DNA of 64,000 nucleotides. It comes from Saliniradius amylolyticus. GTDB lineage: Bacteria > Pseudomonadota > Gammaproteobacteria > Enterobacterales > Alteromonadaceae. Positions 39,483-48,252 of this stretch are shown piece by piece. The DNA is taken from NCBI RefSeq assembly GCF_003143555.1, contig NZ_CP029347.1:2852001-2916000 (forward strand), read 5' to 3'. The notes under the pieces were generated by a model. That model had not been told where the DNA came from. It saw nothing but the letters and a program-made list of their open reading frames with translations, and searched no databases. How positions within the stretch are numbered: the first letter of the stretch is position 1; the number at the start of each line of letters is the position of its first letter. Position numbers and translations under genes: made by a program.

Positions 39483-42400
39483 TTGGGGTCTGGTCATCTC
39501 ACAGCCGTTTGGCACGCAAATAGGTCCTTAATCGCTGGGCTCCTTTGCCTGATTCTGTTATCGGTACCCTCCCCCAACGCGAAGGCGCAAGCTAACCCGC
39601 TTCAGCTATTTGACCGGGAGGATCTGTTTTCGCTGGACGATAGGGTGAAGATTCTGCCCGCCCCCAAGGACCAGTTAACCATTGAGGATGCCATCACTCG
39701 CAAAGGGGATTTCGACTGGCCACCGACCACCAACCCTAATTACGGCTTTGGCAACGAAACCTTGTGGCTGTATGCACAAGTCACCAATGCCAGCAGTACC
39801 GAGCAATGGGTGCTGGATGTCAATTATGCCCAGAACGACGAAGTGGATCTTTATGTGGTCAAAGACGGTGAGATCATCGCCGAGAGTCATCAGGGCAAGA
39901 GTCAGGGCCTTCAGCTGTACCGCCTACCCACTCTTGAGGCACGGCTGCCCAGAGCCGTTCCGTTGGATATTTACCTTCGGGTGCGCTCTATTGGCGAGGC
40001 CAGGATCGTGCCCGTCACCCTGATGTCAGAACAGCAGCACCACAGAGCTACGACTATCGACAACCTGCTGTGGGGGGGCTTTTACGGGGCTCTGCTGATC
40101 TTGCTGTTATACAACACCAGCTTACTTGCCAAGACCAGAGACCTCAGCCTGTTGGCCTACTGCCTGTATCTGATTTCTGTGATCTGCTGGCAGCTACTGT
40201 GGGGAGGCCATTTACAGCTGTTTGCAAGCGGACCCAATATCCAATGGCTATTGCAACACACAGATATCCTCTCATCGCTGATGACCATCACAGCGGCTTT
40301 TTTTACGCTTACATTCCTGGACTTAGGGGAACGGGCAACGCAAGTGGCTCGTATTATTTATACCCTTGTCACTCTTAGCCTGGTGCATATTTTGCTGTCC
40401 TCCACCGACTTCATTCCACCAGACTTACGCAGTGGTATATCTCTGGCCTTAGGCACCGCCGGCATCATCGCCTTTTTGTATGCCGGCTACGTAAGCTATG
40501 TGGATCGCTTTAACCCGGCAAAATACTTTATCGTGGCCTGGAGTATCCTGCTGACCGCAGCTTTGGTGGGCGTGTTCAGCCTCTTGGGCCTGCTGCCCTC
40601 CAACGCCACCACAACCTACTGCTTTCAGGTAGGCGTTTTTATCGAAGCCGGCCTGTTTTCCTTCGCCCTGATGGATAAGTTAAACACCCGGATGAGCAAC
40701 CTGGTTCAGGATGCCACCGATGATTTACAGAATAACCTGGAAATCATTGAGGAGAAAAATGCTCACCTGGACATTGCGCGGCGAGAGGCCATTCAGGCCA
40801 GCGCTGTAAAATCTCAGTTTTTGGCCAATATGAGCCATGAGATCCGCACCCCGTTAAACGCCATCCTGGGATTCACCGATGAGCTAGATCAGTCTCCCCT
40901 GACCCGGGAACAAAAAGAGCATGTCACTATCATCAAGACCTCGGCGCAGAATCTGGTCAATATCATTAACGATGTCTTGGATTTCTCCAAGATTGAGGCG
41001 GGCAAGCTGGAACTGCAGCAAACAATATTCCAGCCAACCCAGATGCTGGAAGACGTGGCCCGGCTGATGGCACAGTCGGCGTTTAATAAAAATCTGACCT
41101 TTATCTGCGACTGGCAGGCCTTGCCGGAAAAACTGCTAGGCGATGAAATACGCATTCGCCAGATCCTGATTAATTTGGTGGGTAATGCAATTAAATTTAC
41201 CCATCAGGGGCATGTGCGCCTTGCCGCCAGTGGTCAGCAAATCGACGAAACGCGCTACCGCATGGACTTTATCGTTGAAGACACCGGTATCGGTATCGGG
41301 GAAAACGAACAAGAGAAGCTCTTTAAAGCCTTCTCACAACTTGAGTCTTCACGAGACCGGCACTATCAGGGCACGGGTTTAGGTCTGTCTATCTGTCAGG
41401 AACTGGTGCGCCTGATGAAAGGCCGTATCGACTTTGACAGCCAATTGCACGGTGGCAGTACCTTTAGTATCAGCCTGACACTGAATCTGATGAGCCATCA
41501 TCTGTCCCAGCCCGATCACGACTACTGGCAGCTGCAACACTTCTTGCTTTACGACCCTTATCCGCCCTCCCGACGGGCCACTGCCGCTTTGCTCAAGAGT
41601 CTGGGGGGCAGGGTCACCAGCGCCGACTCTTGGCAATTTGCGCGACATCAGCATCATGCTGACTATCTTCTGATTAATCCGTACGGGAATCTCAGTCTCG
41701 GTGAGCTGCGCCAACATCTGGCCGACTTTCCCCATATTCCCGACAATAAGCTGATCATGGTTAACGATGCGCGACAGGCGGATCTCTATCAACCTCTGGG
41801 TTTTCGAGCACTGCAAAAGCCATTAACCACCGAACGCCTGGAAGCCTTGCGAGATCCTGTGCCCCTCACATCTCCTGTGGTAGCGGACGAGCCGGGCTTA
41901 CCAAAAGCTCGTGTCCTGGCGGTAGACGATATGCCGATGAACCTGCGCTTAATCGAGACCTGGCTGGCAACCACGGCCGTCGAGCTGACTTTGAGCTATA
42001 CGGGCAGCGACGCCGTCGAGCTCTGTGAGCAGCAGGAGTTTGACCTTATTCTGATGGATGTACAGATGCCCGGCATGGACGGCATCACTGCCACCAGAGC
42101 CATCCGCAAAACCAGATTGAATCAGGGTACACCGGTGATTGCCGTCACCGCTCATGCATTTCGTGAAGAGCAGCAACAGCTGCTGGCGTCGGGCATGGAT
42201 GACTTCCTGTCCAAACCCATCTCCCGGGATCAGTTATTTGGTCTGCTCAAGCAGTGGTGCGCTGGCGAAGAACCTGACAGCAGCAATGTTGACTGGCTTC
42301 AGGCCCTGCAACAAGCCGATAATGATGAAGCGATCGCCCGTCAGCTGTTGGCCGCCTTTGTGGCGCAACTGCCCGAAATCACCGGGGCCATGCAACAGGC

Positions 42401-42623
42401 AGCGGAGCAGGACGACAATGAGGAGCTGGCTCGCCTGTTACATAAGTTGCACGGTGCCTGCTGCTATACCGGTGTACCTCAGCTGCGCAGTCTGTGTGAA
42501 GAGATGGAAACCCTTGCCAAACAGAACCAGTTTGAACAGGTCCATGGTCGTCTCGAGTCCTTATGGCAGCTGTGTGATCAGGTTCAACAAGACAGCCAGG
42601 CATGGCTAGAACCGACCGCTTAG
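39483..42623 (+). CDS. 7TMR-DISM hybrid sensor histidine kinase
   Basis: A 1046-residue membrane kinase. Order: signal peptide; periplasmic 7TMR-DISMED2 sensor (about 45-185); seven-helix 7TMR-DISM block (about 195-405); HisKA with His452 in MSHEIRTPLNA; HATPase (about 560-670); a degenerate receiver-like domain (about 680-790); an intact receiver with Asp859 (LILMDVQMPGMDG); and an Hpt domain with His987 (LLHKLHGACC). All steps of an internal His-Asp-His phosphorelay are present, so an external regulator is needed for output. The start is TTG at 39483, nine bases after AAGGAG; no nearby ATG keeps the signal peptide. Ligand unknown. It shares its stop codon with the next gene on the other strand. 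Confidence 0.9.
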   Translation: MGSGHLTAVWHANRSLIAGLLCLILLSVPSPNAKAQANPLQLFDREDLFSLDDRVKILPAPKDQLTIEDAITRKGDFDWPPTTNPNYGFGNETLWLYAQVTNASSTEQWVLDVNYAQNDEVDLYVVKDGEIIAESHQGKSQGLQLYRLPTLEARLPRAVPLDIYLRVRSIGEARIVPVTLMSEQQHHRATTIDNLLWGGFYGALLILLLYNTSLLAKTRDLSLLAYCLYLISVICWQLLWGGHLQLFASGPNIQWLLQHTDILSSLMTITAAFFTLTFLDLGERATQVARIIYTLVTLSLVHILLSSTDFIPPDLRSGISLALGTAGIIAFLYAGYVSYVDRFNPAKYFIVAWSILLTAALVGVFSLLGLLPSNATTTYCFQVGVFIEAGLFSFALMDKLNTRMSNLVQDATDDLQNNLEIIEEKNAHLDIARREAIQASAVKSQFLANMSHEIRTPLNAILGFTDELDQSPLTREQKEHVTIIKTSAQNLVNIINDVLDFSKIEAGKLELQQTIFQPTQMLEDVARLMAQSAFNKNLTFICDWQALPEKLLGDEIRIRQILINLVGNAIKFTHQGHVRLAASGQQIDETRYRMDFIVEDTGIGIGENEQEKLFKAFSQLESSRDRHYQGTGLGLSICQELVRLMKGRIDFDSQLHGGSTFSISLTLNLMSHHLSQPDHDYWQLQHFLLYDPYPPSRRATAALLKSLGGRVTSADSWQFARHQHHADYLLINPYGNLSLGELRQHLADFPHIPDNKLIMVNDARQADLYQPLGFRALQKPLTTERLEALRDPVPLTSPVVADEPGLPKARVLAVDDMPMNLRLIETWLATTAVELTLSYTGSDAVELCEQQEFDLILMDVQMPGMDGITATRAIRKTRLNQGTPVIAVTAHAFREEQQQLLASGMDDFLSKPISRDQLFGLLKQWCAGEEPDSSNVDWLQALQQADNDEAIARQLLAAFVAQLPEITGAMQQAAEQDDNEELARLLHKLHGACCYTGVPQLRSLCEEMETLAKQNQFEQVHGRLESLWQLCDQVQQDSQAWLEPTA

Positions 42624-43396
42624 TCCTGGTTTAAGACGGTCTGTTGCTGGCACTCTCTGAGCAGACGCACAAAGTCCTCTGCTGGCCGGTCCAGGTCGGA
42701 CTGATAGACAAACAGGTCATACCCCAGAACCTCGCGCATTCGCGCCATGCGATGGGCGAACATCGCTTTCATGCCAGTATAACGTTTGCCTGAGGCAGAC
42801 TTATAGCGATCCTGCTCCAGGAGATTGGCGCTGTAGCAGCGTCCGGTCTGGCATTGTTCACTGTCCGCCTGTAACAACAACGCCCGTTGCTGCATTAGGA
42901 TATTGCTGGCCAGGCGCAGCGAAATACAATCCAACAGAGGCTCATAGTGTTTCACCCGGATGCCTACCAGTTCTAATGGCTTCTGCTCCAGTCCTTGCAA
43001 GATGCGGGGTACATCGACTCTCTGAATGTTGTCCCAGTCGAGCTGCCAGCCACCGAATCGATTCACGTAACTGAGCCTGTCTCGGTGCAGGGAAAAACTA
43101 TGCACCGGCTCTCGCACTTTGAACCAGCCGATTAGAATCGCCACAAGGGAAGCGCAGGTTAAGAAAAAGCCCGCCAATTGCATAACTTCAGGCAGAAAAG
43201 TCAGCCACAGGGATGACAACACGACGCCGCATATACCCACCAGGCACAGGGTAAAACCATTGCGCTTGGCATGGGCCTTTATATAAATGCCATCTAATTC
43301 CACCAATCCAGCCCCCATAACAATATCATCATCAAGAATGCCCACAGCAAGGCAGCCCGAAGCCTTCGACAACGCACACATTCGGTGTGCCACCAT
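42620..43396 (-). CDS. DUF2982-like membrane protein
   Basis: A 258-residue protein with two adjacent transmembrane helices (about residues 48-68 and 70-92) and a soluble C-terminal domain (FSLHRDRLSYVNRFGGWQLDWDNIQRVDVP). It looks like the DUF2982 family found in Vibrio, Shewanella and Alteromonas, whose function is unknown. The start is uncertain: the first ATG is at 43396 and a second in-frame ATG is at 43318, neither with a ribosome site. The segment between them looks poorly conserved and the shorter form may be right. It overlaps the convergent kinase gene by four bases. Confidence 0.65.
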   Translation of the reverse strand: MVAHRMCALSKASGCLAVGILDDDIVMGAGLVELDGIYIKAHAKRNGFTLCLVGICGVVLSSLWLTFLPEVMQLAGFFLTCASLVAILIGWFKVREPVHSFSLHRDRLSYVNRFGGWQLDWDNIQRVDVPRILQGLEQKPLELVGIRVKHYEPLLDCISLRLASNILMQQRALLLQADSEQCQTGRCYSANLLEQDRYKSASGKRYTGMKAMFAHRMARMREVLGYDLFVYQSDLDRPAEDFVRLLRECQQQTVLNQD

Positions 43397-43579
43397 TGAC
43401 GCCAGCGTCGGTTAAATTTAGACCTTGTCATTGATACAGGATTCCAAACAGAGTACATTTCGCCCGCTACGCGGGGAGGATTTTATGCTACCATAGCTGG
43501 ATTTTTCCCGGCCTGGCAATCCAAAACCGGCCAAGGTGCGTAAAAGCAGCCGTTATCAATCTGTAAACGAGATAGGACC

Positions 43580-44134
43580 ATGTCTGACGAATTAGCCAAC
43601 CATTACCATGCCATTATTGAAAAGCTTGGAGAAGATCCTAAGCGAGGCGGGCTGCTGGATACCCCTAAACGGGCGGCCAGGGCAATGGAGTATCTAACCG
43701 ATGGTTATCAGAAATCACTGGATGAGGTGGTCAACGGGGCCGTATTTGAATCGGACATGGACGAAATGGTGGTGGTACAGGATATTGAGTTTTACTCCCT
43801 GTGCGAACATCACATGCTGCCGTTTATTGGCCGTTGCCATATCGCCTACCTGCCCCAGGGCACCGTATTAGGCCTGTCAAAGTTTGCCCGGATCGTGGAT
43901 ATGTATGCTCGCCGTCTGCAGATCCAGGAAGGCCTGACCAAACAGATCGCCAATGCGGTCCAGGAGATCACTGGCGCTAAAGGTGTGGGCGTCGTCATGG
44001 AAGGCAAGCATATGTGCATGATGATGCGGGGAGTGCAAAAACAGAACTCATCTATGGTTACCTCAGTGATGCTGGGTTCCATGAGAAGCTCACAGGCCAC
44101 GCGCGATGAGTTCTTACGCCTCATTGGTAAATAG
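43580..44134 (+). CDS. folE: GTP cyclohydrolase I
   Basis: A 184-residue enzyme that opens GTP to dihydroneopterin triphosphate, the first step of folate synthesis. The zinc and active-site segment [18 protein letters not shown] (near residues 75-92) and the C-terminal [21 protein letters not shown] motif are intact. It starts with ATG after a weak ATAGGA site. It is monocistronic by appearance. The Cys and His zinc ligands are present, so it is the zinc-dependent IA type. Confidence 0.96.
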   Translation: MSDELANHYHAIIEKLGEDPKRGGLLDTPKRAARAMEYLTDGYQKSLDEVVNGAVFESDMDEMVVVQDIEFYSLCEHHMLPFIGRCHIAYLPQGTVLGLSKFARIVDMYARRLQIQEGLTKQIANAVQEITGAKGVGVVMEGKHMCMMMRGVQKQNSSMVTSVMLGSMRSSQATRDEFLRLIGK

Positions 44135-44162
44135 GATTGAAAGGGAGGACAACTCTCTCCTC

Positions 44163-44801
44163 TTACTCCTTGCCCGGTTGGGCCTGATACGTCTCAAACT
44201 GATTCGGCAGAAAACTGGCAAGCTGTCCTGCCAGCGCTACGTAACTCTGTAACGCCGGTGTCAAACCACCGGCCACGCCATCCAGTTGCTCTAACAGCGC
44301 CGCATTGCCCCTTTGCTCAGCCTCCTGTTTAGCACGCGGTAAATCGGCAAAGGTGGCAAACAGATTAAGCACATGGCGCAGGTTTTTACCGGCCAACGGA
44401 GCCTGCTCAGGCGCCAGGCTGTGCATTTTATGCCAGGCGTGCTGCCACACCGGCTCCAGCTGCTGGTGCATATGTAAACACCCCTGTAACCATTGGCTTA
44501 ATGGACTTTCGGAGGTTATATCCGAGCTGTAAACACAGGCCTCTGGGAAATCCACACGTTCATCGCGCATCGCCAACAACTGAGTCTTAAAGGCGGCCAT
44601 CAGATGGTCGGCCATGGTATCGGTTTGCTGCTGCGACAGGGGGTCTGGGGCGGTTACCACTGCCCCCATCCAGCGCTCAGGCGACGGAATTTCCGGGCAG
44701 GCCGCCGCAGCGAACAGACCGCCCTGTAGCTGGTAATAGGGCCAAAGCCACTGAGGATGGCGCTGGCAAAACTGTTCTAGTGACTCCTGATTCTCACTCA
44801 T
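44163..44801 (-). CDS. UPF0149/YecA-like protein
   Basis: A 212-residue cytoplasmic protein. Its order of segments resembles E. coli YecA: a QLQGGLFAAAACPEIPSPERWMGAV helix pair, a later FKTQLLAMRDERVDFPEAC stretch and the WLQGCLHMH helix. It lacks the C-terminal Cys-rich SEC-C metal motif found in YecA. The family has no clear function. It is translated from an ATG overlapping the stop of the kinase gene upstream by four bases, so the two are coupled. Confidence 0.65.
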   Translation of the reverse strand: MSENQESLEQFCQRHPQWLWPYYQLQGGLFAAAACPEIPSPERWMGAVVTAPDPLSQQQTDTMADHLMAAFKTQLLAMRDERVDFPEACVYSSDITSESPLSQWLQGCLHMHQQLEPVWQHAWHKMHSLAPEQAPLAGKNLRHVLNLFATFADLPRAKQEAEQRGNAALLEQLDGVAGGLTPALQSYVALAGQLASFLPNQFETYQAQPGKE

Positions 44802-45646
44802 CCCAGGCTCCCTTTAATATGTCTGTTTTGATCCAGTTCCCAGATTTCTCTGGCCTGACTGGGCGGATTACTCAGCATATACCGGGTCAGGCGTTCGTAA
44901 TGGGCCATAAAGCGCTGGAACTGTGGCTGGCTCATCTCTCCATTTTGATGACGTTGCTCCTGCTCCCATCGCCACTGGCAGACCTGCTGCCAGTCAGGCG
45001 CTTGCAAGTAGATTAACTCATCCAACTGGGCAAACAATCGCTGGTACTCATTGGTTAGCCGCTGATTTACATAACACCGCCAACGACCATCGGCATCCTC
45101 ATGTTGCTCCAGTTCATTAACGGGAGCGGCCAACTCAGTCCCGGCTTGTGACTGAGCCCCCAGGCACCAGCCTTCCAGGATCAACACCTGCGCCGGGCCT
45201 TGCACATATTCGCGATTCAGCCAACGCTCGTCACGGGTTTTGTCAAACCGGGGTAAAGACAAATCCCTGCCGTTACGAAAGCGCCGGATTAACTCCAATC
45301 CCAGCGCCACATCATGAGTTCCCGGAACCCCGCGGGTGGCTAATAAAGGATGTACCTTTTCAGCCAGCCAACGCCGATGACGGCGAGGAAAATAAAGATC
45401 ATCCAATGACAACGTGGCCACCTGTAAACCACAGTATTGACTCAAAATCAGGGTTAGCACCTGCGCCAGGGTCGACTTCCCGCTGCCCTGCGCTCCGCCA
45501 ATAGCCAGGGTCACAGGCCCTGTCTGTCCGGCCACGCGCTCGGCAAGCGGCAACCACCACTTCAGGTTGTGCTCGAGTTGGCCGGCCTCACACCCGAGAT
45601 GCTGCTGCAGTTGCTGTTTCAGTGAGACCAGATGTCCATCGACCAC
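44798..45646 (-). CDS. Glycerate-kinase-like P-loop kinase (YggC/GLYK type)
   Basis: A 282-residue protein. Walker A is GGAQGSGKST (residues 50-59). SLDDLYFPRRHRRWLAEKVHPLLATRGVPGTHD and PRFDKTRDERW are typical of the plant-type D-glycerate 3-kinase/YggC family, which is related to pantothenate and uridine kinases. EGWCLGAQ is the expected Walker B region. It may phosphorylate glycerate or another small metabolite. The start is GTG at 45646 with a poor ribosome site. It forms a two-gene unit with the YecA-like gene. Confidence 0.82.
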   Translation of the reverse strand: MVDGHLVSLKQQLQQHLGCEAGQLEHNLKWWLPLAERVAGQTGPVTLAIGGAQGSGKSTLAQVLTLILSQYCGLQVATLSLDDLYFPRRHRRWLAEKVHPLLATRGVPGTHDVALGLELIRRFRNGRDLSLPRFDKTRDERWLNREYVQGPAQVLILEGWCLGAQSQAGTELAAPVNELEQHEDADGRWRCYVNQRLTNEYQRLFAQLDELIYLQAPDWQQVCQWRWEQEQRHQNGEMSQPQFQRFMAHYERLTRYMLSNPPSQAREIWELDQNRHIKGSLG

Positions 45647-45769
45647 GATTGTTTTCCAGTGCGTACATTCATAGCACTATGATACCAGTCTGAATGCTGT
45701 GGGTAATCCGACTACCGCTTATCGCAGAATTTTTTCTTTCGGACGATATTGACGCTCAACGAGTTAGAT

Positions 45770-45792
45770 ATGTTATATTATCACAATAACAT
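45770..45792. promoter_or_regulatory. Zur-like operator before the zinc TonB receptor
   Basis: A 23-bp site with perfect 7-bp arms ATGTTAT-N9-ATAACAT lies 34 bases before the receptor start. Its first 17 bases match the gammaproteobacterial Zur pattern ATGTTATANTATAACAT at all but two informative positions. The gene it precedes encodes a ZnuD-like receptor, which fits zinc-repressed expression. Confidence 0.75.
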
Positions 45793-45825
45793 TTATGCAT
45801 TAACTCATAGCGATAGCGAACCACC

Positions 45826-48096
45826 ATGACTTTTAAACAACTGTCACCCATCATGTTGGCCCTGGCCAGCTCATACAGCATAGCCCAGGACAAGCCCACT
45901 CAACGTGATGAGCATAATGTGGAAACCCTTATCATCAAGGCCACACCGCTCAAACGCACAGCTCTGGAAACCGCTACCCCGGTGTCCGTATTAAGTGGTG
46001 AAGAGCTGGATCAAAACCTCGCCGCCACCCTGGGGGAAACCCTGAATACCACACCCGGCGTGCATAGCTCCTACTTTGGCCCGGTATCCAGTAGCCCGGT
46101 GATTCGGGGTCTGGACGGCCCTCGCATTAAGGTGGTGCAAAACGGTCTGGATGCCTCCGACGCCTCGCGCGTTGGCCCGGATCACGCGGTAGCAACCGAA
46201 GCCTCCACGGCTACTCAGGTTGAAGTGCTGCGCGGCCCGGCAACCTTGCTTTATGGCAGCGGCGCCATCGGCGGGGTAGTGAATGTGGTGGACAATCGCC
46301 TGCCTCAGCAACAACAATCCGGTCTAAACGGTGAGATGACTGCTTTATACGACGATGTCTCCAACGAGAGGACCGTCTCTGCCGATATTAACGGCGGGGC
46401 CGGTGAGTTTGTCTGGCACGCCGATGCTTTTGACCGCCAGACCAATGATTATAAGATCCCGGTGCCCGCGGAAGACGAAGGCACACACCATGACGAGGCC
46501 GGCCATGACGAGACGCCTAGTGAGCAAGAGACTTTTAATGGTCGGTTGGAGAACTCCTTCATTGATGCCCAGGGCGTGACACTGGGTGCTGGCTGGATTA
46601 ACGACGAGCAGCGACTGGCCTTTTCTTATGGCCGACTGGAAAACGATTATGGTATCCCTGGCCACAGTCATGCCCATGAAGAAGAAGCTCACGCCGACGA
46701 AGAACTTAATAACGACGACGACCATGGGGAAGAAGAATCGGTGTTTGCGCGCATGAAGCAAGACCGCATCCAGGCCGTAGGCGATTGGTATCAGCTTGGT
46801 GAGTTTATCGACTCAGTGCACTGGCATAACGGCTATACCGATTACCAGCACAGCGAGATCGAAAACGGTGCCGTCGGCACTACTTTCGAGAACGACACCC
46901 TAGAGTCACGTCTGTGGCTGGAGCATAAGGCCATTGCAGGCTGGCAAGGCGCCTGGGGCCTGCATTATAAACAGAGTGATTTCGCGGCCGTTGGTGAAGA
47001 AGCCTTTACCCCGGCAACCGACACCGAAACACAGGCTCTGTTTGTATTAGAAGAAAAAGCCGTAGGCAGTCTTCTGTGGCAACTTGGCGCGCGCGTGGAG
47101 CAAGTCAGCCATCAGCCTGATAATGCCTTTTTTTCGATGGACCACCATGACCACGAAGAGGGCCACGCTGAAGAAGAACACGGCAACGTTCACTTCGAGC
47201 AGGCCGATTACACCGTCAGCAGCTTTTCTGTGGGTGCGGTCTGGCAACTGGATGATAATCGCAGTCTGTCGGCCAATTTCGCCCGTTCCGAGCGAGCGCC
47301 TTCAGCTGCAGAAATTTTCTCAAACGGCCCTCATATTGGCACCGGCACCTTTGAAATTGGTGGCGGTTTTGAGATTCATCAGGAAGGGAAAGAATATCAC
47401 CTTGAGCAGTCCGAAACGGAGATGAACAAGGAAACCGCGAGCAACCTAGACCTGACCTACCGACATCGAGGCGACCACTTCACTGCCGCCATCAGCTTGT
47501 TCTATAACCAGGTGGATGACTATATCTTCCAGCAGGATACTGGGCTGTTTATCTCGGACGGTGAATTACACGGCGATGATGAGCATGAGGGCGAGCACGC
47601 CGATGAACACGACGGTGAAGAGGGACATATTGATCACGGTGCCGACCTGCCTGTGTTCCTCTACGCCCAGCAGGATGCGGATCTCTATGGCTTTGAGGCT
47701 GAGCTGGACTGGCACCTAAACGCACACTGGCGCATGGACTTCTTCAGCGATTATACGCGCGCCGAGCTGGATAGTGGCGACAATGTCCCCAGGATCCCGC
47801 CGCTACGCCTAGGTGCCACGGCACACTTTGAGTACGGCAGCTGGCATGGAGAACTAGGCGCGGTGCGCTACAGCAAGCAGGATAGAGTCGCCCCCTTCGA
47901 GACTCATACTGATGGCTACACGCTGGTATCGGCCAGTGTGAACTATTACCTGCAAAATGATTTTGCCGATATGACCTTCTTCATCAAAGGGGACAACCTG
48001 ACCGATGAAGAGGCCCGGGTCCACAATTCCTTTATCAAGGATGTGGCTCCAAGGCCTGGCCGCTCAATCAGCCTGGGTGTCCGGGCCAGCTTCTAA
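45826..48096 (+). CDS. znuD: ZnuD-like TonB-dependent zinc receptor
   Basis: A 756-residue outer-membrane receptor with a signal peptide (through IAQ, residue 21), a TonB-box-like segment (VETLIIKA), a plug domain (about 50-160; GPRIKVVQNGLD, VEVLRGPATLLYGSGAIGGVVNVVD) and a 22-strand barrel ending in Phe (ISLGVRASF). Several external loops are rich in His, Asp and Glu (EGTHHDEAGHDE, HSHAHEEEAHADEELNNDDDH, HHDHEEGHAEEEH, HEGEHADEHDGEEGH), as in the Neisseria zinc receptor ZnuD. With the upstream Zur-like box, zinc import is the best guess. No zinc ABC transporter gene is nearby. Confidence 0.88.
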   Translation: MTFKQLSPIMLALASSYSIAQDKPTQRDEHNVETLIIKATPLKRTALETATPVSVLSGEELDQNLAATLGETLNTTPGVHSSYFGPVSSSPVIRGLDGPRIKVVQNGLDASDASRVGPDHAVATEASTATQVEVLRGPATLLYGSGAIGGVVNVVDNRLPQQQQSGLNGEMTALYDDVSNERTVSADINGGAGEFVWHADAFDRQTNDYKIPVPAEDEGTHHDEAGHDETPSEQETFNGRLENSFIDAQGVTLGAGWINDEQRLAFSYGRLENDYGIPGHSHAHEEEAHADEELNNDDDHGEEESVFARMKQDRIQAVGDWYQLGEFIDSVHWHNGYTDYQHSEIENGAVGTTFENDTLESRLWLEHKAIAGWQGAWGLHYKQSDFAAVGEEAFTPATDTETQALFVLEEKAVGSLLWQLGARVEQVSHQPDNAFFSMDHHDHEEGHAEEEHGNVHFEQADYTVSSFSVGAVWQLDDNRSLSANFARSERAPSAAEIFSNGPHIGTGTFEIGGGFEIHQEGKEYHLEQSETEMNKETASNLDLTYRHRGDHFTAAISLFYNQVDDYIFQQDTGLFISDGELHGDDEHEGEHADEHDGEEGHIDHGADLPVFLYAQQDADLYGFEAELDWHLNAHWRMDFFSDYTRAELDSGDNVPRIPPLRLGATAHFEYGSWHGELGAVRYSKQDRVAPFETHTDGYTLVSASVNYYLQNDFADMTFFIKGDNLTDEEARVHNSFIKDVAPRPGRSISLGVRASF

Positions 48097-48109
48097 GACA
48101 TTGCCTGTC

Positions 48110-48132
48110 ACCGGGGCCTTCCATGCCCCGGT
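48110..48132. repeat. Inverted repeat after the zinc receptor gene
   Basis: 8-bp arms ACCGGGGC / GCCCCGGT with a 7-base loop, 14 bases after the receptor stop. No T run follows. It may be a weak terminator or mRNA stabiliser. Confidence 0.55.
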
Positions 48133-48252
48133 ATGCCTCGCAAAGCAACCACGCTTTATCGAGATGAGATGGATCAAGTCGGTAGGGATTAGCTTGGTAA
48201 CCTGACCAACCCTTAACTACACTGGCGCTGACTCGTTCAAAAAGGAGTGATG

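Noticed and set aside
46480-47640. His/Glu/Asp-rich stretches considered as tandem repeats
   Set aside because: They are irregular acidic-His loops within the TonB receptor, not ordered repeats or a CRISPR array.
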